This document shows, in pieces, positions 36,447-44,317 of a stretch of DNA of 64,000 nt. The DNA comes from Betaproteobacteria bacterium. GTDB lineage: Bacteria > Pseudomonadota > Gammaproteobacteria > Burkholderiales > Casimicrobiaceae. Position 1 is the first letter of the stretch, and every line of letters starts with the position of its first letter. The stretch spans positions 110,601-174,600 of the forward strand of contig JAAFJA010000009.1 in assembly GCA_013298765.1 (NCBI GenBank). The letters run 5' to 3'. A program made the position numbers and the translations under genes. The notes under the pieces are model-generated. The model was not told where the DNA came from, searched no databases, and worked only from the letters and a program-made list of their open reading frames with translations.

Positions 36447-37400
36447 ATGCTGCAATTCTCAGATATCCAATCCGCCGCGAAGCGCATCGCAGGTCACGCT
36501 CACCGTACGCCCATTCTCACCAGCCAGACACTGAATTCGATGCTCGGTTGCGAAGTCTTTCTGAAGGCGGAGAATTTCCAGCGGATGGGCGCGTTTAAGT
36601 TTCGCGGTGGATTTAACGCGGTTGCAGAGCTTGATCCTGAAGTGCGCGCGATGGGCGTGGTTGCTTTTTCATCAGGAAATCATGCTCAAGCCGTTGCCCT
36701 ATCGGCGAGATTGCATGGCGTCGAATCCACCATCGTCATGCCAAGCGATGCCCCACCGACCAAGATCGCTGCGGCGCGCGGATACGGTGCTTCGGTGGTT
36801 TTGTACGACCGCTACAAAGATGATCGAGCGGCGATCGGTGCGCAAATTGCGGCAGACAAGCGATGCACGTTGATCCCCCCCTATGACTATTTGCCCGTGA
36901 TGGCAGGTCAAGGCACATGCGGATTTGAGATTGCCCAAGACATCCCCGCGCTCGATTCGCTCATTGTGTGCTTGGGTGGTGGAGGTTTTTTATCGGGCTG
37001 CACGGTTGCGATGAAAGCACTTCAGCCACAAGTCTCTTGCTTCGGCGCCGAGCCCGCCGCTGGAAACGATGGCCAGCAATCACTCGCGAAAGGCGAAATC
37101 GTTGCGATTGATGTGCCCACAACCATATGTGATGGACAACAGACGCAAGCCCTTGGAAAGGCGCCGTTTGAGGTGATTCGCACGCAAGTTACGGGCGTAC
37201 TTACTGCGACGGATGAAGAGGTTATCGACGCGATGCGTTTCGCGTTCGAGCGGCTCAAGCTCGTGATCGAGCCTTCGGGGGCTTGCGCACTTGCGAGTTT
37301 GATGGCGAACCGCGAGCGCTTTCGCGGGCAACGTGTCGCGGTCACGCTGTCGGGAGGAAACATCGATTTCGCACGTTTCGCGTTGTTGCTCTCTCGCTGA
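36447..37400 (+). CDS. Threonine/serine dehydratase-type PLP enzyme
   Basis: A 317-residue fold-type II PLP enzyme. The PLP lysine is in RMGAFKFRGG, the glycine-rich phosphate loop in VCLGGGGFLSG, and the substrate loop in SSGNHAQAVALSARL. Length without a C-terminal ACT regulatory domain points to a catabolic dehydratase or a serine racemase / L-threo-3-hydroxyaspartate ammonia-lyase. The motif SSGNHAQ (instead of SAGNHAQ) is the pattern common in the latter group. The ATG at 36447 is chosen because MLQFSDIQSAAKRI is the family start. Confidence 0.88.
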   Translation: MLQFSDIQSAAKRIAGHAHRTPILTSQTLNSMLGCEVFLKAENFQRMGAFKFRGGFNAVAELDPEVRAMGVVAFSSGNHAQAVALSARLHGVESTIVMPSDAPPTKIAAARGYGASVVLYDRYKDDRAAIGAQIAADKRCTLIPPYDYLPVMAGQGTCGFEIAQDIPALDSLIVCLGGGGFLSGCTVAMKALQPQVSCFGAEPAAGNDGQQSLAKGEIVAIDVPTTICDGQQTQALGKAPFEVIRTQVTGVLTATDEEVIDAMRFAFERLKLVIEPSGACALASLMANRERFRGQRVAVTLSGGNIDFARFALLLSR

Positions 37401-37519
37401 AAAGAAACGCCCACTCGTCGGATCTCGACGAGTTGCAACCCTCGCTGTTGTAAATTCAAAAGGCGTTAACTTCGATGCTTTTTTCAAGAAGAAACGGGGT
37501 TCGGTTAACTGATAACTCG

Positions 37520-37561
37520 GCTAGACTGTATTGGCTTTAGAAAACATTGGGTGGGGCTAGG
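37520..37561. repeat. CTAG-containing intergenic fragment
   Basis: Upstream of the DegV-like gene lie CGGCTAGAC (from 37519) and GTGGGGCTAG (ending 37561). Both are in the same orientation, so this does not show the full inverted structure of the CTAG repeat family. It may be a rearranged or truncated copy. Confidence 0.3.
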
Positions 37562-37569
37562 AATGTTCT

Positions 37570-38709
37570 GTGATGGCGCTTCGCGCGGCGAATGCGATGG
37601 TTTGGAAGCAGCGAGCCAGCGTGATGCTTGACGTTGCCTATCAGCCACCAGGCTACGACGACGCGCTCGATGTCAATACGAGCCTCGCCGTCGAGTACCT
37701 CGCCAAGCACCGCGACGCACCAAAGCTAAGCGTCGCTTCGATGTTGCCGCCGCTTTCCCGCGAGGCGATTCGTACTCTGTTGGTGGTGGACGCTGCATGC
37801 GATGTGCCTCGGGCGTGGCTCGATTTCAATGCGGTTGCCGTGATGCCGAGAACTGTGCGCTACCGCAACGAGGAGTTTCTTGACATACCGGGAAGTGATC
37901 GCGCGTCCGTGTTGGCTGAAAAAATCCACCGCGACGCCGATCAAGCAGCCATCAGTCTCCCTCACTCGCCGATTGCGATGCGCGATCACATGCAGCGTTT
38001 CATGCTTTCAGGTACCGAGGCGGTGCTTCACCTTTGCAGTTCTGCCCGTCGCAGTAAGCAGTTTGTAAACGCGTTGTCGGCAACCCAGTCACTCGTGCTC
38101 ATCCACAATAAGGTTCGAAGAACTTTGGGGCAGCAGTCCTCGGTTACCGCATGGGTAATCGATTCGATGAACGTTCTGGGCGGCGTAGGTGTGCTCGTAT
38201 CCCACGCGGTCAAGCTCCGAGAGCGCGGGATGCTGGCTGCAAATATTGCCGTTACGCTTAACAGCTTCCGTAACAACGTCCACACGCTAATCGTGCCAAA
38301 CGACCTCGCGGTCGCTGCGAATGGCTCGCGTACGCTTGAACAGCAATCGATTCCGATGTGGAAGCTAACGTTTGCTGGTGCTCTAGGGCTCAAGCCTGTG
38401 ATGCATGTGAATAACGACCGCTTGCAACGAATTCGCACTGTACGTGGGCACGTAGCGGCGACCGAAGGCGCCTTCGGACAAATCGAGGCATTAGTCACGC
38501 GCGGCGCGCTCTCGACCCCATTTATCGCCGTGAGTCACGCTGGTCGGCTCGATACTGTCGAGCGCTTACCTGCGTATCATTCACTGCGCAGCGCCTGTAA
38601 CCGCCATCAAGTGACTCTCTCCCTTGCGCCGATGAGCATGACCGGGATGCTTGCGCTCGGGCCTGGCGCGATTGCCGCAAGCTTTGCATCGCAGCAATTC
38701 CGCGCTTAA
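37570..38709 (+). CDS. Divergent DegV-family protein
   Basis: A 379-residue protein whose two-domain order matches DegV fatty-acid-binding proteins. The first domain starts LLVVDAACDVPRAWL and has an SLPHSPIAMRDHMQ segment equivalent to the TSQPSP lipid-binding loop, then LHLCSSARRSKQF. The second holds VIDSMNVLGGVGVLVSHAV, FAGALGLKPVMHVNNDRLQ and VRGH, and ends with a GPGAIAASF loop. DegV proteins bind fatty acids and in Gram-positives serve fatty acid kinase (FakB). No FakA is seen here. About 65 residues precede the DegV start and are unassigned. The start could be GTG at 37570 or ATG at 37573. Confidence 0.72.
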   Translation: MMALRAANAMVWKQRASVMLDVAYQPPGYDDALDVNTSLAVEYLAKHRDAPKLSVASMLPPLSREAIRTLLVVDAACDVPRAWLDFNAVAVMPRTVRYRNEEFLDIPGSDRASVLAEKIHRDADQAAISLPHSPIAMRDHMQRFMLSGTEAVLHLCSSARRSKQFVNALSATQSLVLIHNKVRRTLGQQSSVTAWVIDSMNVLGGVGVLVSHAVKLRERGMLAANIAVTLNSFRNNVHTLIVPNDLAVAANGSRTLEQQSIPMWKLTFAGALGLKPVMHVNNDRLQRIRTVRGHVAATEGAFGQIEALVTRGALSTPFIAVSHAGRLDTVERLPAYHSLRSACNRHQVTLSLAPMSMTGMLALGPGAIAASFASQQFRA

Positions 38710-38866
38710 CACGGCAAAAGTTCGTTGCTCGTCGCGAGTGTAGTGATGCGGAAATGACGCGACCATTGAAAACGATGCATTGTTCGTCGAATCTTGGCGC
38801 AAAGGACGCGTTTTTAAGTCGCATCAAGCGCGCAACACCACACGAGACTCCCTAGAATTCAGTCGC

Positions 38867-39793
38867 ATGATTAAACATCCACCGATCCGCCTCATTGGCG
38901 CCCCCACCGATATCGGTGCCGGTTCGCGCGGAGCTTCAATGGGTCCCGAAGCGCTTCGCGTTGCAGGGCTCGCCGCGGCGTTGTCCGCTAGAGGGCTTAC
39001 CGTGCACGACGACGGCAATTTGCTTGGCCCGCCGAACCCTTGGTTACCTCCGGTTGACGGATACCGGCATCTTCCAGAGGTTTTGGCGTGGAATACAGCG
39101 GTGCGGGATGCGGTTCGTCACTCGCTTCGCGCGGGTGAATTTCCAATGCTGCTAGGCGGTGATCATTGTCTGGCAATTGGATCGATCACGGCAATCGCTG
39201 CGCATTGTCGCGAGGCCAAAAAAAATCTTCGCATCCTCTGGCTCGATGCGCATGCCGATTTCAATACAAGCAAAATCACACCGTCGGGAAATGTTCACGG
39301 TATGCCAGTTGCGACGCTCTGCGGGTTTGGTGCGCCCGCGCTTGTGAACCTCGCGAACCCCGCGCCGGCTATTCGGCCAATGGAGATCACGCAGATCGGC
39401 ATACGAAGCGTGGATGAGGATGAGAAGCGCTTTGTTAACGAACAGGGGCTCGACGTATTTGACATGCGCTCAATCGACGAGATGGGCATGCGCACAGTCA
39501 TGCAGGACGCGCTGCATGATCTTGACGACAACACGCATCTCCACGTAAGTTTTGACGTTGATTTTCTGGATCCCGAGATTGCCCCAGGCGTGGGCACCAC
39601 CGTGCGCGGCGGGCCAAGCTATCGCGAAGCGCAACTCTGCATGGAGATGATTGCTGATACGGGAAAGCTTGCGTCGCTGGACGTGATGGAGCTCAATCCC
39701 GCACTTGATCGTCGAAATCAAACAGCTGAGTTGGCGGTTGATCTCATCGAGAGCTTGTTTGGTAAATCGACGTTGATGCGCGACCGCACGTAG
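38867..39793 (+). CDS. rocF: Arginase (ureohydrolase family)
   Basis: A 308-residue manganese enzyme that hydrolyses L-arginine to ornithine and urea. The metal-binding residues are present: His in GGDHCLAIGS, Asp-x-His-x-Asp in DAHADFNT, and the pair of Asp in DVDFLDPEIAPG. NVHGMP and ELNPALDRRNQTAELAV match arginase rather than agmatinase. The ATG at 38867 is used; the longer frame has no support. Other ureohydrolases are less likely given the C-terminal motif. Confidence 0.9.
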   Translation: MIKHPPIRLIGAPTDIGAGSRGASMGPEALRVAGLAAALSARGLTVHDDGNLLGPPNPWLPPVDGYRHLPEVLAWNTAVRDAVRHSLRAGEFPMLLGGDHCLAIGSITAIAAHCREAKKNLRILWLDAHADFNTSKITPSGNVHGMPVATLCGFGAPALVNLANPAPAIRPMEITQIGIRSVDEDEKRFVNEQGLDVFDMRSIDEMGMRTVMQDALHDLDDNTHLHVSFDVDFLDPEIAPGVGTTVRGGPSYREAQLCMEMIADTGKLASLDVMELNPALDRRNQTAELAVDLIESLFGKSTLMRDRT

Positions 39794-39889
39794 CGGATCG
39801 CGCTCTCTTAAAGGTTCATCGGACGAAGTGCACTGGCGCGTGACGCAGCGTCACCACCGCGTCGTTCGAGCGATCGCTGTGCGATGAGC

Positions 39890-40150
39890 CTAGTTTTTCG
39901 GCACCGGAATGACCATCGACTGTGATTGGATGCGCTCTGCGTCTTCTCGCGAAAGTGAGCGCACATCGGGATTTCTGCAATCGCGTTGACGCAGATTGCT
40001 GCCTGTAACAAAGCAGTGTTCAGCCGGGGGGCTAGACGCGGTTTGCGTTCCGGAGGCCGCGCTCGGGTTTGACTCACATCCCGAGAGCGCGACGAGTGCA
40101 GGCGCGAACGCGCAAAGCGCCAGTGACGATAAGCGATGTTTAGCGATCAT
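39890..40150 (-). CDS. Small putative lipoprotein
   Basis: An 86-residue protein with a type II signal peptide: a positively charged start (MIAKHR), a hydrophobic stretch and the lipobox LSGC, giving a mature lipid-anchored protein of about 60 residues. The mature part has two Cys that could pair and otherwise no recognised family. The ATG at 40150 has a GGAGA Shine-Dalgarno 6 nt upstream. It stands alone, with its promoter in the repeat-rich gap shared with the radical SAM gene. Confidence 0.7.
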   Translation of the reverse strand: MIAKHRLSSLALCAFAPALVALSGCESNPSAASGTQTASSPPAEHCFVTGSNLRQRDCRNPDVRSLSREDAERIQSQSMVIPVPKN

Positions 40151-40280
40151 TTCAGAATCTCCATGAGTTACAAGACTGTAGCGCACTTCGCAGGTTCCCT
40201 ACCGGGCTAGCGAGGTCGCACTGTGGCAATTAACGGGGTGTAAATCAATATAGCAAAAGCCGTAAAACTCTTTTCATATT

Positions 40281-40380
40281 GGGGCCAGGACAATTATTTA
40301 CAAGTTATTGTATTCGTGGTCTTTTATCGTTTAGCCTCAACAAAATTGGCGCTAGCCTTAATAATTTGTAGCCTCAAAAC
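40281..40380. repeat. CTAG-type intergenic repeat, extended copy
   Basis: In the 374-bp divergent gap between the lipoprotein and radical SAM genes. It carries GGGGCCAG at 40281-40288 and TTAGCCTC at 40331-40338 (58-bp span), followed at once by TTGGCGCTAGCC and then TAGCCTC. Thus inverted motifs recur several times, as in the copies at 25.5 and 62.2 kb, but with CTC instead of CCC. An additional GGGCTAG lies alone at 40204. Confidence 0.55.
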
Positions 40381-40524
40381 CCATCTGAATGGGATTCTTG
40401 GATCGCCCTGGCACGTCGCTACCGGATGCCATTCACGGTGATAAGGAAAAGCAGCGCTACAAGCGACTTGAAAACTGTTTAAAAATACAGTATTTTCGCG
40501 TTTTGATATCTCGGCGCATCGCTT

Positions 40525-41658
40525 GTGTCTTCTCGTTTCGCAAAACCCGCTACGCAGGTGCACAAGGGTCGTGGTGCCACGCTCAATATGGCGGGTCGCT
40601 TCGAATCGAGGGCGGTCGAGAAAGTGGACGATGGTTGGGGCGAAACTGAGGCGATGGCACGTGCTTCGGTCAAGCCTAAAACCATCGTGCGTATCGAGCA
40701 AGCTCGCTCGATCATCTCGCACAACGATTCTCCCGACATCCGCTTTGACCAATCGCTCAATCCTTACCGAGGTTGTGAGCATGGCTGCATCTATTGTTAC
40801 GCGCGGCCCTCGCATTCCTATGTGAATCTCTCGCCTGGGATTGATTTTGAGACTCAGCTATTTGCGAAGCGCAACGCGCCGGAGCTCCTGCGTAAAGAGA
40901 TTTCCAGGCGCGCTTATGTTCCCTCAGCGATTAACTTTGGCGCGAACACAGACCCCTACCAGCCCATCGAGCGCGAAGAAAGAATCACTCGTGCGTGTCT
41001 TGAGGTGCTTCTTGCGGCGAACCACCCGCTGACGATTGTTACCAAGAATGCTTTGGTGTTGCGTGATCTCGATTTGCTGGAGCAGTTTGCGCGTAAAAAC
41101 TTGGTGACTGTTTTCATCTCAATTTCCCAGCTCGATAATGAGCTTACGAGAATTCTTGAGCCACGCGCGAGTTCGCCCGCTAATCGATTAAGGGCGCTTG
41201 ACGAGCTGGCGCGCGCGGGCGTGCCCACCTGCGTGCTTGTCGCACCGATCATTCCGTTCATTAATGATGAATTCATCGAGCGTGTGCTTGAAGGCGCACG
41301 AGGCGCTGGAACACTCGCCGCAAGTTACACGATTATTCGTTTGCCTTACGAAATAAAGGACTTGTTCAAAGATTGGCTCGCACAGCACTTTCCTGATCGC
41401 GCGGAGCGGGTCATGGCGCGGATTCGCGACATGAAACATGGCCGTGAGAATGTGAGCGCGTTTGGGGAGCGAATGCGGGGCAGCGGAATCTATGCCGATC
41501 TCATTCGGCAGCGGTTCCGCAGCGCGTGCGCGCGATTGGGAATGCGTACCGGCTCGCTGGTTGATCTAGATGTTTCGCAGTTTGTTGCGCCCGGAAAGTG
41601 GGCCACGACCGCTGATGAGGCAGGCGACGCAACGTCGCGCCAAGCGAGTCTTTTCTAG
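40525..41658 (+). CDS. PA0069-family radical SAM protein
   Basis: A 377-residue radical SAM protein of the PA0069/Rv2578c group. The [4Fe-4S]-binding motif is in RGCEHGCIYCYARPSHSY near residues 82-99. An N-terminal stretch GRGATLNMAGRFESRAVEK is the usual lead-in of the family. Further on are NFGANTDPYQPIE and IPFINDEFIERVLEGA. The reaction is unknown. Start is GTG at 40525, with no strong Shine-Dalgarno, so it is uncertain by a few codons. Confidence 0.87.
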   Translation: MSSRFAKPATQVHKGRGATLNMAGRFESRAVEKVDDGWGETEAMARASVKPKTIVRIEQARSIISHNDSPDIRFDQSLNPYRGCEHGCIYCYARPSHSYVNLSPGIDFETQLFAKRNAPELLRKEISRRAYVPSAINFGANTDPYQPIEREERITRACLEVLLAANHPLTIVTKNALVLRDLDLLEQFARKNLVTVFISISQLDNELTRILEPRASSPANRLRALDELARAGVPTCVLVAPIIPFINDEFIERVLEGARGAGTLAASYTIIRLPYEIKDLFKDWLAQHFPDRAERVMARIRDMKHGRENVSAFGERMRGSGIYADLIRQRFRSACARLGMRTGSLVDLDVSQFVAPGKWATTADEAGDATSRQASLF

Positions 41659-41775
41659 GCAGGCGCTCAATCTGCACTTGCGTTCGGCATTCGGCCGGCG
41701 AAATACATGACTTAGGTATAAAGTTATTCCAAAATGAAATGATGTTCACTGGACGTGCGATTTCACAATGCTCGC

Positions 41776-43455
41776 ATGTACCGATATACCGAATTCGACC
41801 AATCGATCGTTGATCAGCGCGTCGCTCAGTTCCGTGGGCAAACAGAGCGCTATCTCGCTGGCAAGCTCAGCGAAGATGAGTTCCGGCCGCTGCGCCTGCA
41901 GAACGGCCTTTACGTGCAAAAGCATGCGCCAATGTTGCGCGTTGCTATTCCGTACGGCCTTATTGATACCCGCCAACTGCGAATGTTTGCGCACATCGCG
42001 CGCAAATATGACCGTGGCTACGGGCATTTCACGACGCGCCAAAACATTCAATACAACTGGCCGGCACTAGACCGAGTGCCAGATATTTTGGCGGATTTGG
42101 CGAGCGTGCAAATGCACGCGATCCAAACCAGCGGTAACTGCATTCGCAATACGACAACAGATCAGTTCGCGGGTATTGCGCCTGACGAGGTGGTGAATCC
42201 GCTGGTTTGGGCGGAAATCATTCGGCAATGGAGCACGATCCATCCGGAATTCGCACACCTACCGCGCAAATTCAAAATCGCGATCAACGGAGCGCGCACG
42301 GATCGTGCAGCAACGCTCGTTCACGACATTGGATTAACCGCACTGACTGACCAAGCGGGAAACGTGGGTTTCAGAGTGGCGGTCGGCGGTGGTTTGGGGC
42401 GCACGCCAATCGTGGGCGTCGTGGTGCGCGAGTTTTTGCCGTGGCAAGATTTGATCACCTATCTCGAAGCGATTTTGCGCGTCTACAACCTGACCGGGCG
42501 ACGCGACAATAAGTACAAGGCGCGCATCAAAATCACCGTAAAAGAAACTGGTGTCGCCGAATTCTCGAAACGCATCGAAGAAGAGTTTGCGCGCACCCAA
42601 TCGGGTCCTACGCGTCTTACGCGTGAAACGGTCGAAGCGATTGGCGCACGATTCACCGAAACCAGCTATCTGCCGCTGCCTCAAGACGATGCGGGCGTGG
42701 TGACGCTCGCTGCAAGCAATAGCGAATTCGCTCGTTGGCTCAAGCGCAATACGCATGCACATCGCGTCTCAGGCTACGCAGCGGTGACGCTTTCGCTTAA
42801 GCGAAAAGGCGTTCCTCCGGGCGACGCAACCGCAGATGAAATGGATGCAATCGCACTGCTCGCAGATCGCTTCTCGCAAGGTGAATTGCGCGTTACGCAC
42901 GAACAGAATCTAGTGTTCGCCGATGTCGAGAAGCGCGAGTTACCTGAGCTCTGGCGCGAATTGAAAGCGCTTGGGTTTGCCAGCACGAATATCGGCTTGA
43001 TTGGCAACATCATCGCTTGCCCGGGCGGAGACTTCTGTTCGCTCGCAAACGCGGTCAGCATCCCGGTGGCTGCAGCGATTCATGATCGCTTTGAATCGCT
43101 GGATTACCAGTTCGATATCGGCGAGCTTGATCTGAACATCTCGGGTTGCATCAACGCTTGCGGACACCATCACGTTGGGCACATTGGCATTTTGGGTGTC
43201 GATAAGAATGGTGAAGAGTGGTACCAGGTCACCATCGGTGGTGCGCAAAGTATCGCGATCAACGGCAGCGAGACCGCGCGTATCGGAAAGATTATCGGAC
43301 CGTCATTCGCGCGTGCGGACGTACCCGATGTTGTTGAGAAGTTGATTCAAACGTATTTAGGTTTGCGCGAACGCGACGATGAACGCTTCGTTGATGTCGT
43401 TGCGCGCACTGGAATTGAGCCATTCAAGGAGAACGTATATGCCGAAGCTAATTGA
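41776..43455 (+). CDS. Sulfite/nitrite reductase hemoprotein, CysI-like
   Basis: A 559-residue ferredoxin- or flavoprotein-type sulfite/nitrite reductase with siroheme and a [4Fe-4S] cluster, acting in assimilatory sulfate or nitrate reduction. Two nitrite/sulfite reductase ferredoxin-like half-domains alternate with two catalytic halves. The cluster cysteines are in CPGGDFC (about residues 414-420) and CINACGHHHVGHIG (about 457-470). The substrate Arg region is TTRQNIQYNW. The ATG at 41776 is chosen because YRYTEFDQSIVDQRV is the family start. The next gene overlaps its end by 17 bp and is its usual partner. Confidence 0.9.
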   Translation: MYRYTEFDQSIVDQRVAQFRGQTERYLAGKLSEDEFRPLRLQNGLYVQKHAPMLRVAIPYGLIDTRQLRMFAHIARKYDRGYGHFTTRQNIQYNWPALDRVPDILADLASVQMHAIQTSGNCIRNTTTDQFAGIAPDEVVNPLVWAEIIRQWSTIHPEFAHLPRKFKIAINGARTDRAATLVHDIGLTALTDQAGNVGFRVAVGGGLGRTPIVGVVVREFLPWQDLITYLEAILRVYNLTGRRDNKYKARIKITVKETGVAEFSKRIEEEFARTQSGPTRLTRETVEAIGARFTETSYLPLPQDDAGVVTLAASNSEFARWLKRNTHAHRVSGYAAVTLSLKRKGVPPGDATADEMDAIALLADRFSQGELRVTHEQNLVFADVEKRELPELWRELKALGFASTNIGLIGNIIACPGGDFCSLANAVSIPVAAAIHDRFESLDYQFDIGELDLNISGCINACGHHHVGHIGILGVDKNGEEWYQVTIGGAQSIAINGSETARIGKIIGPSFARADVPDVVEKLIQTYLGLRERDDERFVDVVARTGIEPFKENVYAEAN

Positions 43456-43945
43456 TCACTCAGGCGAGCGCACCGGCGATCCTTGGATCACCTACGCAGG
43501 CGACGCTCATGCAATTCCAGCGGGCGCGTGCGTCATTCTTCCGCTCACCGAGTTTCGCGAGTTCGCCGGCACTTGGAAGAACCACGCGAAAGCGCTCGGC
43601 GTCTTGCTCTCGCCATCGGACAATCTTGAGCTGATTGCGAACGATCTCGACAAACTGCGTTTGATTGCCATCGATTTCCCGGCGTTCACCGACGGGCGTG
43701 GCTACTCGCTCGCAAATGCGCTGCGCAGCCGCTACGGCTGGCGAGGAGAGCTGCGCGCAGTGGGTGACATTCAGCAAGACCAGATTTACCTGCTTTCGCG
43801 ATCTGGCTTCGACACCTTTGCATTGCGAGATGATCAGCGCGCGAACGAATGCGTCGCCGCGACCGACGATTTCACCCACGCATATCAGTGGGGCGCGGAT
43901 CGCTTCGGCGCGAGGCCAGGACCACAGGTGCGCTACGGCGCTTGA
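43439..43945 (+). CDS. DUF934 family protein (sulfite reductase partner)
   Basis: A 168-residue protein of the DUF934 group, regularly found just after cysI in betaproteobacteria and thought to help sulfite reduction. Typical features are VILPLTEF near the start, GVLLSPSDNLE, and the central DFPAFTDGRGYSLANALRSRYGW split over residues about 77-100. The ATG at 43439 overlaps the end of the reductase gene, implying coupling. The usual following gene cysH is absent; a repeat-bearing gap follows. Confidence 0.85.
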   Translation: MPKLIDHSGERTGDPWITYAGDAHAIPAGACVILPLTEFREFAGTWKNHAKALGVLLSPSDNLELIANDLDKLRLIAIDFPAFTDGRGYSLANALRSRYGWRGELRAVGDIQQDQIYLLSRSGFDTFALRDDQRANECVAATDDFTHAYQWGADRFGARPGPQVRYGA

Positions 43946-44049
43946 GCGTGAAGCGCGTCCCGCTGTGCGGGATTGAGAGCAGGCATGGGGGCTGTATCAA
44001 GCTCCCTCAGCCAAGCCCGGAACAGCATTGAGCTGCTATAAACCAAAAG

Positions 44050-44126
44050 CCGATAGCTCATATTTTATATGGGCTAGAACAACATTACGTAGTAAGTAGA
44101 TCGTATAAAAAACGCACGCTAGCCAA
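44050..44126. repeat. CTAG-type intergenic repeat with three motif copies
   Basis: Within the 372-bp gap before the acyl-CoA dehydrogenase gene. TAGCTCATAT (from 44054) pairs with ATATGGGCTA, whose GGGCTAG is at 44071-44077, as a 10-bp hairpin with one G-T pair. A CTAGCC block follows at 44119-44124, giving a 55-bp span. The rest of the gap has a small GC hairpin TCCCGC/GCGGGA at 43958-43972 and, from 44206, two copies of GTAGAGTGA-like sequence before the gene. Confidence 0.7.
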
Positions 44127-44317
44127 GGTACAAAATGGGCGAGCGGTTGGATCCTTCATTGTGTGCATCGCAATTTTGTTTGCCGAGCGACTGTTGCGCC
44201 AGGTGTAGAGTGAAGTCTCTACACTCTGCCAAAACGGGGTTTCATACGCACTTTCGCAAACTTCGTCCGTCACAATTCAAACACTCGTTTGAGAATACGT
44301 TGTGAAGGAGCGAAGTT

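Noticed and set aside
43946-44317. tRNA or small RNA gene in the gap before the acyl-CoA dehydrogenase
   Set aside because: No cloverleaf-capable sequence with a T-loop motif was found; the hairpins present belong to the CTAG repeat.
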